Below, in pieces: positions 1 to 8,563 of a stretch of 64,000 nucleotides of DNA. The notes under the pieces were generated by a model. It searched no databases, was not told where the DNA came from, and was given only the letters and a program-made list of their open reading frames with translations. Positions within the stretch are counted from its first letter, which is position 1; every line of letters starts with the position of its first letter. The position numbers were made by a program, and so were the translations under genes. Origin of the DNA: CALFBG01 sp045110315 (GTDB taxonomy: Bacteria; Bacteroidota; Bacteroidia; Chitinophagales; Saprospiraceae); the NCBI GenBank assembly GCA_045110315.1, contig JBGCFY010000046.1, positions 1 to 64,000 of the forward strand, read 5' to 3'.

Positions 1-1
1 T

Positions 2-961
2 GCCCTGAGTAAATCCGTTAACTCGGTTACGGTAGACTTAATGATGCGGGTCGGAGTTGATGACGTAAGAAGTTTGGCTCAGAAGATGGGCGTTAGTACT
101 GACATTCCAAAGGTTCCTGCAATTGCCTTGGGTGCTGTGGACGTTTCCCTCTTGGATATGGTTAGGGTCTATAGCACTTTTGCAAATCGAGGCATTCCTA
201 CCATTCCTAATTATTTGACTAGAATTGAAACAGCAGATGGAGAAATACTCGAAGAATTTCCCGTAACACCTTTGGAAGAAAGTCGGCGTGTTTTGTCAGA
301 AGATCATTCGGATATGATGATTCAAATGCTGGAATCCGTCGTGGATAGTGGAACCGCAAAACGTTTACGCTACCAATACCATTTTAATAAAGAAATAGCT
401 GGAAAAACGGGAACAACACAGAATAATTCGGATGGATGGTTTTTAGGGTTTACCCCCGATTTGGTAGCTGGTGCTTGGGTTGGCGGACAAACGCCTAATG
501 TTCGCTTCCGATCTACTAGATTGGGACAAGGAGCCAATACGGCTTTACCAATATGGGCAAGGTTTATGAAAAAAGTATACAAAGACAAAGAGCTCAGTCG
601 ATATTTCAACAATTCCTTTGAGCCTCAATCTGAAAAAGTAGCCGCACTGATGAATTGCCCTCCTTTTTTATTAGAAGAACCCACGCTAGCTGCCTTCGAA
701 GAGGATGACGATGGTGAAGAAGCTATTGAAGAGGCAATCGAGCGCATTATAGATATTTTTAAAAAGAAAAAAGATCGTCCCGTTAATAAAAAACCAAAAT
801 CCAAAGATCAACGAAAAAAGAAGGAAACGAAAGCCGAGCGAAAGGCACGTAAACGAGCGGAGAAAGCGAGAAAACACAACGAAAGACTCAAGAAAAAGCG
901 GGAACGTAAGAAAAAGAATAAAGCGTTTTGGGATAAAGTATTCGGTAGGAATAAGAACTAA
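2..961 (+). CDS. mrcA: Penicillin-binding protein 1A, C-terminal part (5' end outside window)
   Basis: This is the C-terminal part of a class A penicillin-binding protein, an inner-membrane enzyme that polymerises glycan strands and cross-links peptidoglycan. The frame is open from base 2, so the gene begins before the window; the first Met inside is not the start. The transpeptidase SxN motif is visible as SVN at bases 14-22 and the KTG box as KTGTT starting at base 404. The SxxK serine and the glycosyltransferase domain must lie upstream. The PBP1A block 'ALGAVDVSLLDMVRVYSTFAN' follows the SxN motif at the usual spacing. After the fold ends, the last 70 or so residues form a very Lys/Arg-rich tail, probably cytoplasmic-like in charge but of unknown role. 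It is convergent with the TerC gene. Confidence 0.93.
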   Translation, partial: ALSKSVNSVTVDLMMRVGVDDVRSLAQKMGVSTDIPKVPAIALGAVDVSLLDMVRVYSTFANRGIPTIPNYLTRIETADGEILEEFPVTPLEESRRVLSEDHSDMMIQMLESVVDSGTAKRLRYQYHFNKEIAGKTGTTQNNSDGWFLGFTPDLVAGAWVGGQTPNVRFRSTRLGQGANTALPIWARFMKKVYKDKELSRYFNNSFEPQSEKVAALMNCPPFLLEEPTLAAFEEDDDGEEAIEEAIERIIDIFKKKKDRPVNKKPKSKDQRKKKETKAERKARKRAEKARKHNERLKKKRERKKKNKAFWDKVFGRNKN

Positions 962-1008
962 ACCCATTCTTTTTTTTAATAAAAAGTGGAGACCTATTGC
1001 TCAAATGT

Positions 1009-1049
1009 AAAAAAACCGAATCGGTGCTAAAGCTAGCATCGATTCGGTT
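1009..1049 (-). terminator. Rho-independent terminator after the TerC gene
   Basis: A perfect 10-bp stem (1014-1023 with 1040-1049, AACCGAATCG/CGATTCGGTT) is followed on the minus strand by a T-run. It sits between two convergent genes and mainly serves the minus-strand gene; the plus side lacks a T-run. Confidence 0.75.
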
Positions 1050-1087
1050 CTTGTGCTTCTTGCACGGAGAAGTTGTTTAAACAAATA

Positions 1088-1867
1088 CTACGCTTGATTT
1101 TTTTTCTCGTTTTCTAAATTAATCTTCTTTTGGTAACGACTTTGTACCAAGTCAGTAAGAATTAAAACCACAATCACAAAATAAAAAGTAGTTTTACTCA
1201 TTGCTACAATCTTTTCCCCAAAAATACTAAGGTGTGCTAAATGACCACCTTCCGTCAGTAACATAATACCTACCACAAAAAGTACAAACAAACCTAACAC
1301 CTCATACATTCGATTCTTCTTAAGGAAGTTCGAAACTTTTTCAGCTAGATAAATCATAAGAATTCCACTAATGACAATCGCAGTTGCCATTACCCAGAAA
1401 ACGTCCGTTAAGGCAATCGCGCTCAAAATGGAGTCGAATGAAAAAACTAGATTCATGACAACAATCATAGATATGACCGAATTAACGGATGCTTTTTCGG
1501 TCTTCCCTGACATCACATCTTCTAATGTCATCATATGCACCACTTCTTTCGTAGCGGTGTAGATAATAAAAGCGCCTCCCAGTAATACAATCAAACTATG
1601 TACGCTAAAACTACCTTCGATGAATCCATTTTCAGGAATAATATAAAAAGGATCTTTAAAATATTCAATCACGGATACCAACACAAATAACAATACGATC
1701 CGTAGTACAATCGCCATTCCGATACCAAGTTTCCGAACGTAGTTTTGCTTATCCTCGGGAACTCTTTTCGATTCCAGCGAGATATACAAGAGGTTATCAA
1801 AGCCGAGTACAGCCTGTAATAAAACCAATAAACCTAAAGTCACCAAATTACCCATTAAGTCTTCCAT
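1088..1867 (-). CDS. TerC-family integral membrane protein
   Basis: Polytopic inner-membrane protein of the TerC/Alx family (259 aa, about seven membrane segments). Family members are linked to tellurite resistance, manganese export or metal loading of secreted proteins; the role here cannot be read from sequence. The conserved membrane-embedded acidic motifs are present: FDNLLY near residue 23 and FSFDSILSAI in the middle, each with the key Asp. The start is an ATG preceded by a TAcaTTTG box about 20 bases upstream, giving a short leader. It stands alone between a PBP1A gene and a thioesterase gene, with its own terminator. Confidence 0.88.
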   Translation of the reverse strand: MEDLMGNLVTLGLLVLLQAVLGFDNLLYISLESKRVPEDKQNYVRKLGIGMAIVLRIVLLFVLVSVIEYFKDPFYIIPENGFIEGSFSVHSLIVLLGGAFIIYTATKEVVHMMTLEDVMSGKTEKASVNSVISMIVVMNLVFSFDSILSAIALTDVFWVMATAIVISGILMIYLAEKVSNFLKKNRMYEVLGLFVLFVVGIMLLTEGGHLAHLSIFGEKIVAMSKTTFYFVIVVLILTDLVQSRYQKKINLENEKKNQA

Positions 1868-1884
1868 GAATGCTGTTTTTGCTA

Positions 1885-1892
1885 CAAATGTA
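1885..1892 (-). promoter_or_regulatory. Candidate -7 box TAcaTTTG of the TerC gene
   Basis: On the minus strand the bases read TACATTTG, matching the Bacteroidota -7 consensus TAnnTTTG, 18 bases before the ATG. No convincing -33 TTTG was found at the usual distance, so this rests on one box only. Confidence 0.35.
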
Positions 1893-1975
1893 AATAAAGC
1901 CTAGACAATATGAAATTTTGTTTTTGAAAAAATAAAGTTCTTCTCGACCTTCCAAGATGATCCCACCTGCTAAAA

Positions 1976-2413
1976 TTAGAACTGTTTCCCTTCAACTTTC
2001 TCTATCGCTAGAAGAAGTTCCGCGGGAATCACTACCTTTTTTAAAGCGGTATAATCGTAACACACAACAATTTGCTTAGAGGTGGCTACAATTCGTTGGT
2101 GCTTTTCGCTAAATAAATGGGTTTCCATAGTAAAGCGATCTGCTTCTACCGCATTGATTCGCGCGCCCGCTACTATGGTATCTGGATAAGTTACCGGAAA
2201 GATATACTTACAATCCGTCCAAGCTAAAATAAACCCAGCTTGATTACCGCTCGGACTGACATCATAACCAAGAGCATCAAAGTAAGTAATCCGCAAGCGT
2301 TCTACCCATTCTAAATAAACAGTATTATTTACGTGCTGAGCGGCGTCCATATCACTCCAAGCTACAACTATTGAATCCCTAACCGGAAAGTCTTTTAAAT
2401 GTTCTGCTATCAT
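1976..2413 (-). CDS. Acyl-CoA thioesterase, 4HBT hotdog fold (FadM/YbgC-like)
   Basis: Small cytoplasmic thioesterase of about 145 aa with the 4-hydroxybenzoyl-CoA thioesterase hotdog fold. It likely hydrolyses acyl-CoA thioesters. The signature WSDMDAAQHVNNTVYLEWVE near the N-terminus carries the conserved Asp and the HVNN turn into the long helix. A longer frame exists from a TTG at 2449, but that codon lies inside a TAgaTTTG promoter box, so the ATG at 2413 is chosen as the start. The substrate is not predictable. It is a single gene, divergent from the metal-uptake module. Confidence 0.85.
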   Translation of the reverse strand: MIAEHLKDFPVRDSIVVAWSDMDAAQHVNNTVYLEWVERLRITYFDALGYDVSPSGNQAGFILAWTDCKYIFPVTYPDTIVAGARINAVEADRFTMETHLFSEKHQRIVATSKQIVVCYDYTALKKVVIPAELLLAIEKVEGKQF

Positions 2414-2446
2414 TGAAATACTTTTTTTAAAAAATAAACTTCCCTG

Positions 2447-2454
2447 CAAATCTA
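2447..2454 (-). promoter_or_regulatory. Candidate -7 box TAgaTTTG of the thioesterase gene
   Basis: Minus-strand TAGATTTG matches the Bacteroidota -7 consensus. Its position makes the upstream TTG unsuitable as a start and supports the ATG at 2413. No clear -33 box was seen. Confidence 0.35.
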
Positions 2455-2529
2455 CTTTAACTATATCATTTTAAAAGATTTTTTTTCTTACCCAGCAATT
2501 ATTAAAAAAAAACACTATATTCGTATGTA

Positions 2530-2934
2530 ATGGTATTCATCAATTCAAATAGCATCAGATCGTTTTCAGTATTCCTACTACTGAGTGCTTACGTATTTAC
2601 CATTTGCCTTGATAGTCTTCACCCCTTCTTTAGTCACGCACACCAAGCACACGAAACTTGTTCTGCCGAAGCGGAGAAAGATCCTTGTCATAAAAAGATT
2701 TATCACCACGATAATCAAGCAGGATGTCATCACGATTCGCATATTCACAGCCCTACTCACAATTGTGATTTTTGCGATGCTTTAGTGACCCTTCCTGTTC
2801 TTTTTAAAGAAAAAGAATTTGAAAGTCAACATCTACTTCCTTCCAAAGCATCAATTGCATTAGAAGAAACAGCTGTTTTCAAGTTCTTTTATCGCTCTTC
2901 TGATCCACGAGGTCCACCCACGCCACTCGTTTAA
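2530..2934 (+). CDS. Small exported His/Cys-rich protein upstream of a metal receptor
   Basis: A 134-aa protein with an N-terminal hydrophobic segment (residues about 12-32), then a region dense in His and Cys: HAHQAHETC, then HHDNQAGCHHDSHIHS and HNCDFCD. It ends in RGPPTPLV. I recognise no named domain. Small His-rich exported proteins of this kind are common directly upstream of TonB receptors in Bacteroidota. The composition suggests binding of Zn, Cu or another soft metal in the periplasm. Both the export and the metal role are inferences. It is followed by a strong hairpin and then the lipoprotein and receptor genes on the same strand. Confidence 0.7.
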   Translation: MVFINSNSIRSFSVFLLLSAYVFTICLDSLHPFFSHAHQAHETCSAEAEKDPCHKKIYHHDNQAGCHHDSHIHSPTHNCDFCDALVTLPVLFKEKEFESQHLLPSKASIALEETAVFKFFYRSSDPRGPPTPLV

Positions 2935-2967
2935 TTTTACCTATTTTCATAAAGCAATATTCTATAT

Positions 2968-3019
2968 GCAGCGCAGTGTATAGCTATCTGTGTATCATTC
3001 ACACTATACACTCCGCTGC
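2968..3019 (+). terminator. Long hairpin between His-rich gene and receptor operon
   Basis: Two 16-base arms (2968-2983 and 3004-3019) pair with one mismatch around a 20-base loop, followed by CTTTT. This could be a weak terminator or an attenuator controlling read-through into the lipoprotein/receptor operon. Confidence 0.6.
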
Positions 3020-3147
3020 CTTTTATCAATAATTAATAATATTAGTTGTAGTCTTCGGGACGAAAACTATTTACGAGTACGCAAGGATTAAACTTCCTGC
3101 GTTCTTTGTAGTTTAATGCTCCCCACAGACTAGCCAAATTTACAATC

Positions 3148-3723
3148 ATGAAATCATTCCACATATTTTTTTCCATCTTAAGTATTTGTTCTCTTATGTT
3201 ATTATCTTCTTGTTCTAAAGATGATGATAATACGCCCGTCATTCCCAACGAAGAAGAAATCATTACAAGTTTAATCTACACTTTGGTTCCCGATAATGGT
3301 GGTGACAATGTAATCCTTAGCTTTCGAGACTTAGATGGCGACGGTGGTAATGCACCAGTTATTAGTACTTCCCCCTTAGCTCAAAACACAAGCTATCAAG
3401 GCAGATTAGTTTTACTTAATGAGTCTGTCACACCCTCCGAGGAAATCAACGGAGAGATAACGGAAGAAGACGAAGAGCATCAGTTTTTCTTTCAAACACA
3501 GGGTGGTGCTGTCATTGATTTGAGTTACGATGATCAAGATTCAAATGGTAACCCAATTGGATTAGAAACGCGACTAACTACTACCGAAGCAACGCAAGGA
3601 CAGCTAGTCATCACTTTACGCCACGAACCCAACAAAACGGCAGATGGCGTCAAAGATGGTTTGATCGGAAACGCAGGAGGCGAAACGGACATTGAAGTGA
3701 GCTTCGAACTCACGGTACAATAA
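3148..3723 (+). CDS. Lipoprotein partner of a TonB-dependent metal receptor
   Basis: A 191-aa predicted lipoprotein. The signal peptide ends in the lipobox LSSC with Cys22, followed by SKDDD, a rule in Bacteroidota for surface or outer-membrane lipoproteins. The mature part is acidic (EEEE and DDQD runs) and predicted mostly beta. Proteins of this shape, sometimes labelled 'type 1 periplasmic binding fold', pair with ZnuD-like receptors in Flavobacteriia. Its stop lies five bases before the receptor start, so the two are co-transcribed. A role in capturing or delivering metal to the receptor is inferred from context only. Confidence 0.75.
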   Translation: MKSFHIFFSILSICSLMLLSSCSKDDDNTPVIPNEEEIITSLIYTLVPDNGGDNVILSFRDLDGDGGNAPVISTSPLAQNTSYQGRLVLLNESVTPSEEINGEITEEDEEHQFFFQTQGGAVIDLSYDDQDSNGNPIGLETRLTTTEATQGQLVITLRHEPNKTADGVKDGLIGNAGGETDIEVSFELTVQ

Positions 3724-3728
3724 ATAAA

Positions 3729-6044
3729 ATGAAAAGTTATCAATGGTGTCTCTTGATCTTGTTCTGTTTTTTGGTTAAAACTACTTTATCCGCACAGGAG
3801 TGTCAACTCACGATTCGTGGAAAAGTAATTGATCAAAGCACCCAATATCCATTGGAGTTTGCCAATTTATTTCTAGTTGAAGCTCAAAGTGGAACCGTTT
3901 CTGACAGTAGTGGTTTTTTCCAGATCAAGAAGGTTTGTCCTGGTGACTATCATCTTTCCGTTGGGCACATTGGCTGCGAAGCAACAGAACTTTTCTTAAA
4001 AATAGAAAGAGATACTTTCCTCGAAATTAGATTGAGTCATCACGTTGAATTACTTAACGAAGTCTTAGTTGAAGGCAGTCAATCTACCAACACAACGGAG
4101 GTAAGCAATACAATAACAGAAGAGGCCATTGCCAGTAAAAGCAATAAAAACTTATCAGATCTTCTTGAGCAAATAGCAGGTGTCAGCGTCCTTCGCAGTG
4201 GCGCCGGCATCTCTAAGCCTGTTATTCATGGCTTGTCTGGCAATAGAGTTGCGATTCTCAATAATGGAATTGCGCAAGCGGGGCAGCAATGGGGCAATGA
4301 TCACGCTCCAGAAATTGATCCTTTCGTGGCAGATCATTTATCGGTTATCAAAGGTGCTGGTGCCTTAGCTTATAGTGGCACTTCATTGGGTAGCGTCGTA
4401 CTCGTAGAGAATGGCAAAATCAAAGATGATCCACACTTGCACGGAGCATTCAACTACATCTTTCAAAGTAATGGTCGTGGACATACCGTGAATGCCATGC
4501 TCGAGAATCATCATCACTGGGCAGCTTGGCGCGTCAAAGGGACTTTCAAACGCATTGGCGATCAACATACACCAGATCACTTTCTAACCAATACGGGTAA
4601 GCAAGAAAACAACATTGCCCTACAAATTGAAAAGTCTGTCGCTCAGCGTTGGCAGAGTCAATTATACTATAGTTTTTTTAATACCGAAATTGCGATCCTA
4701 CGGGGCTCACACGTTGGTAATCTAACGGATCTTACTGGCGCTATTGAGCGCACAGTCCCATTTTTCACGGAGGAGGATTTCTCATATGACATCGCAGCAC
4801 CACGGCAAGCAGTAAGTCATCATTTGCTGAAGTTTGAATCTAAATATTTTTTGACGGAGGCCCAGGTTCTTAAGTTGAAATATGGTGGACAATTGAATCA
4901 ACGCGAAGAATTTGATGTGCGACGGGGAGATAGGACAGATATTCCATCTATGAGTTTAGATCAAACTACTCATTTTTTAGAAACCGCGTATCAAGCAAGT
5001 CTGCGCGAAGGCTTCTTAGTAAAAACGGGGATACAGTTTAACTCAGTTGAAAACACTAATAATCCAGAAACGGGAATACTACCATTGATTCCTAATTATA
5101 ATAGTTCTCACGTCGCTTCTTTTTTCATTTTACAAAAAGAACAAGCACATTGGTTGTACGAATTAGGTGCCCGCTATGATTACAAAATGCTCAACGTTCA
5201 AACGATTACCAACACAATTCCAAGGCGCATTGAAAAAATTGATCACCAATTCCACAACTATGCCTTTTCCGCAGGCGCACAATATCAGTTTAATAAAAAT
5301 CTAAACTCAAATTTAAACGTAGCTTATCTTTTGAGAGCTCCAGAAGTGAATGAATTATATAGTGCTGGATTGCACCAAGGCGTGAGTGGAATTGAAGAAG
5401 GTAATCGAAACTTATCTTCCGAAAAATCTTTTAAAACTGTTTTTTCCACCGACTGGAATGTGCACCAACAGTTATTTATTCAAGCTTTAGCTTACTTCCA
5501 CCGTATTCAAGATTATATCTATTTACAAGCTGAAAATGAGTTTCGCTTAACCATTAGAGGCGCCTTCCCCGTTTTTAGTTACCAACAAGTGGATGCTAGC
5601 CTTTATGGATTTGACTTTTTGTTAAAATATGAATTAAATGATCAGTTGAAAATGGTGAATCGCTTTGCATTTATAGAAGGCAGAGATCGTTCAAATCGTT
5701 TGGCCTTGGTTAATATTCCTTCCAATAACATCAGTACCGAGCTTACTTACAGCTTACCTGATCAAAATAATTTTAAAAATAATTTTTTTCAACTCAACGG
5801 AAAGTACGTTTTTCTACAAGACGATATTAACCTAGAGCAAGATTTCACAACACCACCCGCCGCTTACTTTTTAATGGGCGCTGCCTTAGGTACACAATTT
5901 AGTTTTAAAGAATCTAAACTCAAGTTTTCACTCCGAGCAGAAAATTTACTTAACGTTCGTTATCGCGATTACCTTAATCGTTTCCGTTATTTTGCGGATG
6001 AACTTGGCTTCAATTTAAACCTCAATTTGAATTATAGTTTTTAA
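3729..6044 (+). CDS. TonB-dependent receptor, ZnuD-like (probable zinc uptake)
   Basis: A 771-aa outer-membrane receptor. In order: signal peptide ending TLSAQ, a carboxypeptidase-regulatory-like beta-sandwich (about 25-110), the plug (about 115-225), then a 22-strand-type barrel ending in aromatic NLNYSF. The plug segment HGLSGNRVAILNNGIAQ, then QWGNDHAPEID, matches the ZnuD branch rather than siderophore or SusC receptors. Many His residues occur in the barrel, including an HHHW run. Transport depends on TonB/ExbBD; a TonB gene lies at 15957-16883 but is not obviously dedicated to it. Zinc as substrate is inferred from the family and the His-rich neighbour; another divalent metal remains possible. 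I found no convincing Zur box. Confidence 0.85.
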   Translation: MKSYQWCLLILFCFLVKTTLSAQECQLTIRGKVIDQSTQYPLEFANLFLVEAQSGTVSDSSGFFQIKKVCPGDYHLSVGHIGCEATELFLKIERDTFLEIRLSHHVELLNEVLVEGSQSTNTTEVSNTITEEAIASKSNKNLSDLLEQIAGVSVLRSGAGISKPVIHGLSGNRVAILNNGIAQAGQQWGNDHAPEIDPFVADHLSVIKGAGALAYSGTSLGSVVLVENGKIKDDPHLHGAFNYIFQSNGRGHTVNAMLENHHHWAAWRVKGTFKRIGDQHTPDHFLTNTGKQENNIALQIEKSVAQRWQSQLYYSFFNTEIAILRGSHVGNLTDLTGAIERTVPFFTEEDFSYDIAAPRQAVSHHLLKFESKYFLTEAQVLKLKYGGQLNQREEFDVRRGDRTDIPSMSLDQTTHFLETAYQASLREGFLVKTGIQFNSVENTNNPETGILPLIPNYNSSHVASFFILQKEQAHWLYELGARYDYKMLNVQTITNTIPRRIEKIDHQFHNYAFSAGAQYQFNKNLNSNLNVAYLLRAPEVNELYSAGLHQGVSGIEEGNRNLSSEKSFKTVFSTDWNVHQQLFIQALAYFHRIQDYIYLQAENEFRLTIRGAFPVFSYQQVDASLYGFDFLLKYELNDQLKMVNRFAFIEGRDRSNRLALVNIPSNNISTELTYSLPDQNNFKNNFFQLNGKYVFLQDDINLEQDFTTPPAAYFLMGAALGTQFSFKESKLKFSLRAENLLNVRYRDYLNRFRYFADELGFNLNLNLNYSF

Positions 6045-6143
6045 AAAGATTTTCTACCAAAATCCTGGGTAGTAACTTCGTTGTAGGAAATCGGCAATTC
6101 ATGAGAATGCTAAGCTACAAGTTCAATATTCTGCAATCAACAG

Positions 6144-6240
6144 TTACTCCCTAATTAGTTTCACCACGGTAATTTAGCTTGCCGTGTAAACTTTTACGAA
6201 GTACATACCTTTGCGATGGTCGCCAACTGAATTCGGAGAA
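6144..6240 (-). pseudogene. Relic of a T9SS type A C-terminal sorting domain
   Basis: Read on the minus strand, this piece gives IQLATIAKG, then after a frameshift GMYFVKVYTAS, an in-frame TAA, then ITVVKLIRE and a stop. This matches the end of type IX secretion sorting domains (hydrophobic-S-xx-KG(I/M)YFVKV...K(L/I)IxE). The frameshift, the internal stop and the lack of any long frame upstream show a decayed tail of a once-secreted protein. The rest of 6045-6426 holds no gene. Confidence 0.6.
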
Positions 6241-6361
6241 TACACTGAATTAAAACCCTGTAGTTAGTTTCCTTATTCGAAAATAACCTTCATAGCTCCT
6301 TCATAGACATTACCCTTCGTTATATTTTCTTAAACGTTCCGAACAAAGTAATATCCAAATA

Positions 6362-6401
6362 AAAAAGGATGTTGCTCAATAAATTGAGCAACATCCTTTT
6401 T
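6362..6401 (-). terminator. Terminator of the LEA-like gene (bidirectional)
   Basis: Perfect 19-bp inverted repeat with a 2-base centre: AAAAAGGATGTTGCTCAAT and its complement. It gives T-runs on both strands and lies just past the stop of the minus-strand repeat protein; it may also stop transcription from the receptor operon. Confidence 0.85.
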
Positions 6402-6426
6402 GCTGAAGATAATAGAAAAAACAAAT

Positions 6427-7233
6427 CTATACTACATCTGAATCATCTACCATTCCATCTATCTTTTTAGAGGCGCTATCTTTAAATCCCGATAAAGCGT
6501 CTTTTGCCTCGTCTACTAAATCCGAGAAACCTCCCTTAGCACCGTCAACTGCATTCCCTGCCATATCTTTTGCTCCATCAACTGCATCGCCAGCTTTGTC
6601 CATCACCGAACCGCCAACGTCTTTTGCCTTATTAACTGCATCGCCAGCCATGTCCTTCGCTCCATCAACTGCATCACCGGCTTTATCCATCACTGAACCG
6701 CCAACGTCTTTTGCCTTATTAACTGCATCGCCAGCCATGTCCTTCGCTCCCTCAACCGCATCACCGGCTTTATCCATCACTGAACCACCAACATCTTTTG
6801 CCTTATCAACTACATCACCAGCCATATCCTTCGCTCCGTCAAACGCATCGCCAGCTTTGTCCATTACTGAACCACCAACGTCTTTTGCCTTATCAACTAC
6901 ATCACCAGCCATATCCTTCGCTCCGTCAAATGCATCGCCAGCTTTGTCCATTACTGAACCACCAACGTCTTTTGCCTTATCAAATGCATCACCAGCCATA
7001 TCTTTCATTTTTCCACCAACATCTTCTGCTACGTCACCAGCTTTATCCGCTGCGTCCATTACTTTACTTCCCACATTCTCCGCCATATCACCCGCTTTAT
7101 CTACAACATCCTCTGCTACATCCATTACTTTCCCACCAACATTCTCTGCCACATCGCCAGCTTTGTCTACAGCATCCTCTGCCATATTTTTAGCGGAACC
7201 AAATACATTTTTTAAAAAATCAAATAAGCCCAT
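6427..7233 (-). CDS. LEA-like / YtxH-like tandem repeat protein
   Basis: A 268-aa protein without signal peptide, made almost wholly of Ala/Gly/Asp/Lys amphipathic repeats. After the N-terminus MGLFDFLKNVFG, degenerate 11-residue units (such as AGDVAENVGGK) lead into five near-identical 29-residue units (residues 87-231) of pattern AKDVGGSVMDKAGDA..GAKDMAGD..xK, that is 11+11+7. The short C-terminal part ends in acidic residues. The 11-mer periodicity and composition resemble group 3 late-embryogenesis-abundant proteins, which are disordered in water and fold into helices on drying or at membranes. A stress-protection role is inferred. The gene has its own terminator and no operon partner. 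Confidence 0.75.
   Translation of the reverse strand: MGLFDFLKNVFGSAKNMAEDAVDKAGDVAENVGGKVMDVAEDVVDKAGDMAENVGSKVMDAADKAGDVAEDVGGKMKDMAGDAFDKAKDVGGSVMDKAGDAFDGAKDMAGDVVDKAKDVGGSVMDKAGDAFDGAKDMAGDVVDKAKDVGGSVMDKAGDAVEGAKDMAGDAVNKAKDVGGSVMDKAGDAVDGAKDMAGDAVNKAKDVGGSVMDKAGDAVDGAKDMAGNAVDGAKGGFSDLVDEAKDALSGFKDSASKKIDGMVDDSDVV
6541..6975 (-). repeat. Five 87-bp in-frame tandem repeats
   Basis: Five consecutive 87-bp units encode residues 87-231 of the LEA-like protein. Units 1 and 2 encode identical peptides, and units 3-5 differ by a few residues (F/V, D/E, V/A, D/N). The unit length is a multiple of three, so copy number can change without frameshift. Confidence 0.9.
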
Positions 7234-7581
7234 GATTGATAAATTTTAAGTTTAGTAAAATTGCGTTGATGTTCATGAAGGATAGAAGTCGCACCAAGTA
7301 GGAGCACATTGGGCTCCAGTACATTCCGTTTGCAACTAAAAAAGTTTGTTTTCACACAACTTCTTAGCTAAAATAGTGAAAAAAATCAAGATTTTGACTT
7401 GAAGTAACTTTAAAATCACTTTACTAGATAAAACTTAAGTTATTGCAGCACTAATGCATGATTTTTTTAAGCAACTTCTACTGATAAGACTAAAATTGCC
7501 TGTAAAAAGTCACTTTTTGAAGAGTAAATCCAATTTTCTACTTTTAAACAACCTACTTTATGATTAGAAAGCTTTTTATGA
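7234..7581. other. Gene-free AT-rich interval
   Basis: This 348-base stretch lies between the start of the LEA-like gene and the end of the ABC ATPase gene. It is AT-rich, with stops in all frames. I see no clean promoter box, hairpin or repeat copy; it presumably holds the LEA gene promoter. Confidence 0.6.
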
Positions 7582-8352
7582 TTAACCAACTTTCTCCGCA
7601 GAAACAATTCGAATAAATTCCTTAGTCAAACTATCTGTCTGCATCTGATTTCTAAAAGCTTCCATCGTGGAGCTATAGCGTAATTTCCCTTTGTGAATAA
7701 TTGCTAAATCATCGCAAAGCAAATCTACTTCACTCATAATGTGAGAAGAAAAAATAACCGTTTTACCATCTTCTTTGCATTGTCGAATCAACTTAATAAT
7801 ATTTTCTGCCGTTACAACATCTAAACCTGAGGTAGGTTCGTCAAAAATAACGACTGCTGGATCGTGAATCATCGTCCGTACAATAGAGACTTTTTGCTTC
7901 ATTCCCGTAGATAATTGACCAATTCTTTTTTTGGCGAAATCATTCATATCCAACATGGTAAACAAAGCTTCTTTACGTTGTCGAAAGCTATTGGCATCTA
8001 CACCATACAAATCTGCAAAATATTTCACCAATTCATTGGGGGTAAGTCGTTGATACAATCCCGTACTTCCAGTCAAGAAACCAATCTTTGCTCTAACCTG
8101 CTCTTCCTCCGCAACCACGTCGTGCCCTGCCACGCTAATCGTCCCAGCAGTTGGTTTTAAAATAGTCGCCAACATCCTTAAAGTTGTCGTCTTGCCCGCT
8201 CCGTTAGGACCTAACAACGAAAAAATACGTCCCGGTTGACAAGTAAAGCTAATTTGATCCACTGCGGTGATATCTTTAGCATCCGTCGCGAGTTCCTTTC
8301 TTTGTTGTTTCGAAAGTTGAAATTTTTTGCTCAGATTTTCAACGATAATCAT
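7582..8352 (-). CDS. ABC transporter ATP-binding protein (NatA-like)
   Basis: A 256-aa nucleotide-binding subunit of an ABC exporter of the NatA/CcmA type. Walker A GPNGAGKTT (residues 48-56), signature LSTGMKQK (147-154), Walker B VVIFDEP (167-173) and the switch His in SSHIMSEV are all present. A longer frame begins at 8397, but the ATG at 8352 has AGGAG seven bases upstream and starts with the canonical MIIVENLSKKF. No permease gene is adjacent: its downstream neighbour is the LEA-like gene, so the partner must be elsewhere. The substrate (sodium, drug or other) is unknown. Confidence 0.88.
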   Translation of the reverse strand: MIIVENLSKKFQLSKQQRKELATDAKDITAVDQISFTCQPGRIFSLLGPNGAGKTTTLRMLATILKPTAGTISVAGHDVVAEEEQVRAKIGFLTGSTGLYQRLTPNELVKYFADLYGVDANSFRQRKEALFTMLDMNDFAKKRIGQLSTGMKQKVSIVRTMIHDPAVVIFDEPTSGLDVVTAENIIKLIRQCKEDGKTVIFSSHIMSEVDLLCDDLAIIHKGKLRYSSTMEAFRNQMQTDSLTKEFIRIVSAEKVG

Positions 8353-8563
8353 ATCTCCTGTTTTTTCCCAAATTAAGCAATTAATACTACTTTTCAAGGG
8401 ATTCTATTACAAGAATCACAATCGCTATCTTGAATCGGTACAAAGTAAAATCTCATGCTCCCAACCATCTTTCCACTTTTTCCGTTTCTAAAAATAGGAT
8501 TCACACGCTGAATCTTAATAAGAATCAGCAAATTTTAACAACTGCTTTAATCTTTCGTTAAAT

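Noticed and set aside
3042..3263. A 73-codon minus-strand frame
   Set aside because: Antisense to the lipoprotein signal region; no independent support.
6541..6975. Regular repeats suggestive of a CRISPR array
   Set aside because: The units are 87-bp tandem copies with no unique spacers and encode in-frame peptide repeats.
6596..7249. A 217-codon open frame on the plus strand across the repeat region
   Set aside because: It is the antisense of the 87-bp LEA repeats; repetition keeps the frame open. The minus-strand protein has a sensible start, composition and terminator.
7582..8352. A complete NatAB-type exporter operon
   Set aside because: Only the ATPase is present; no permease gene lies on either side.
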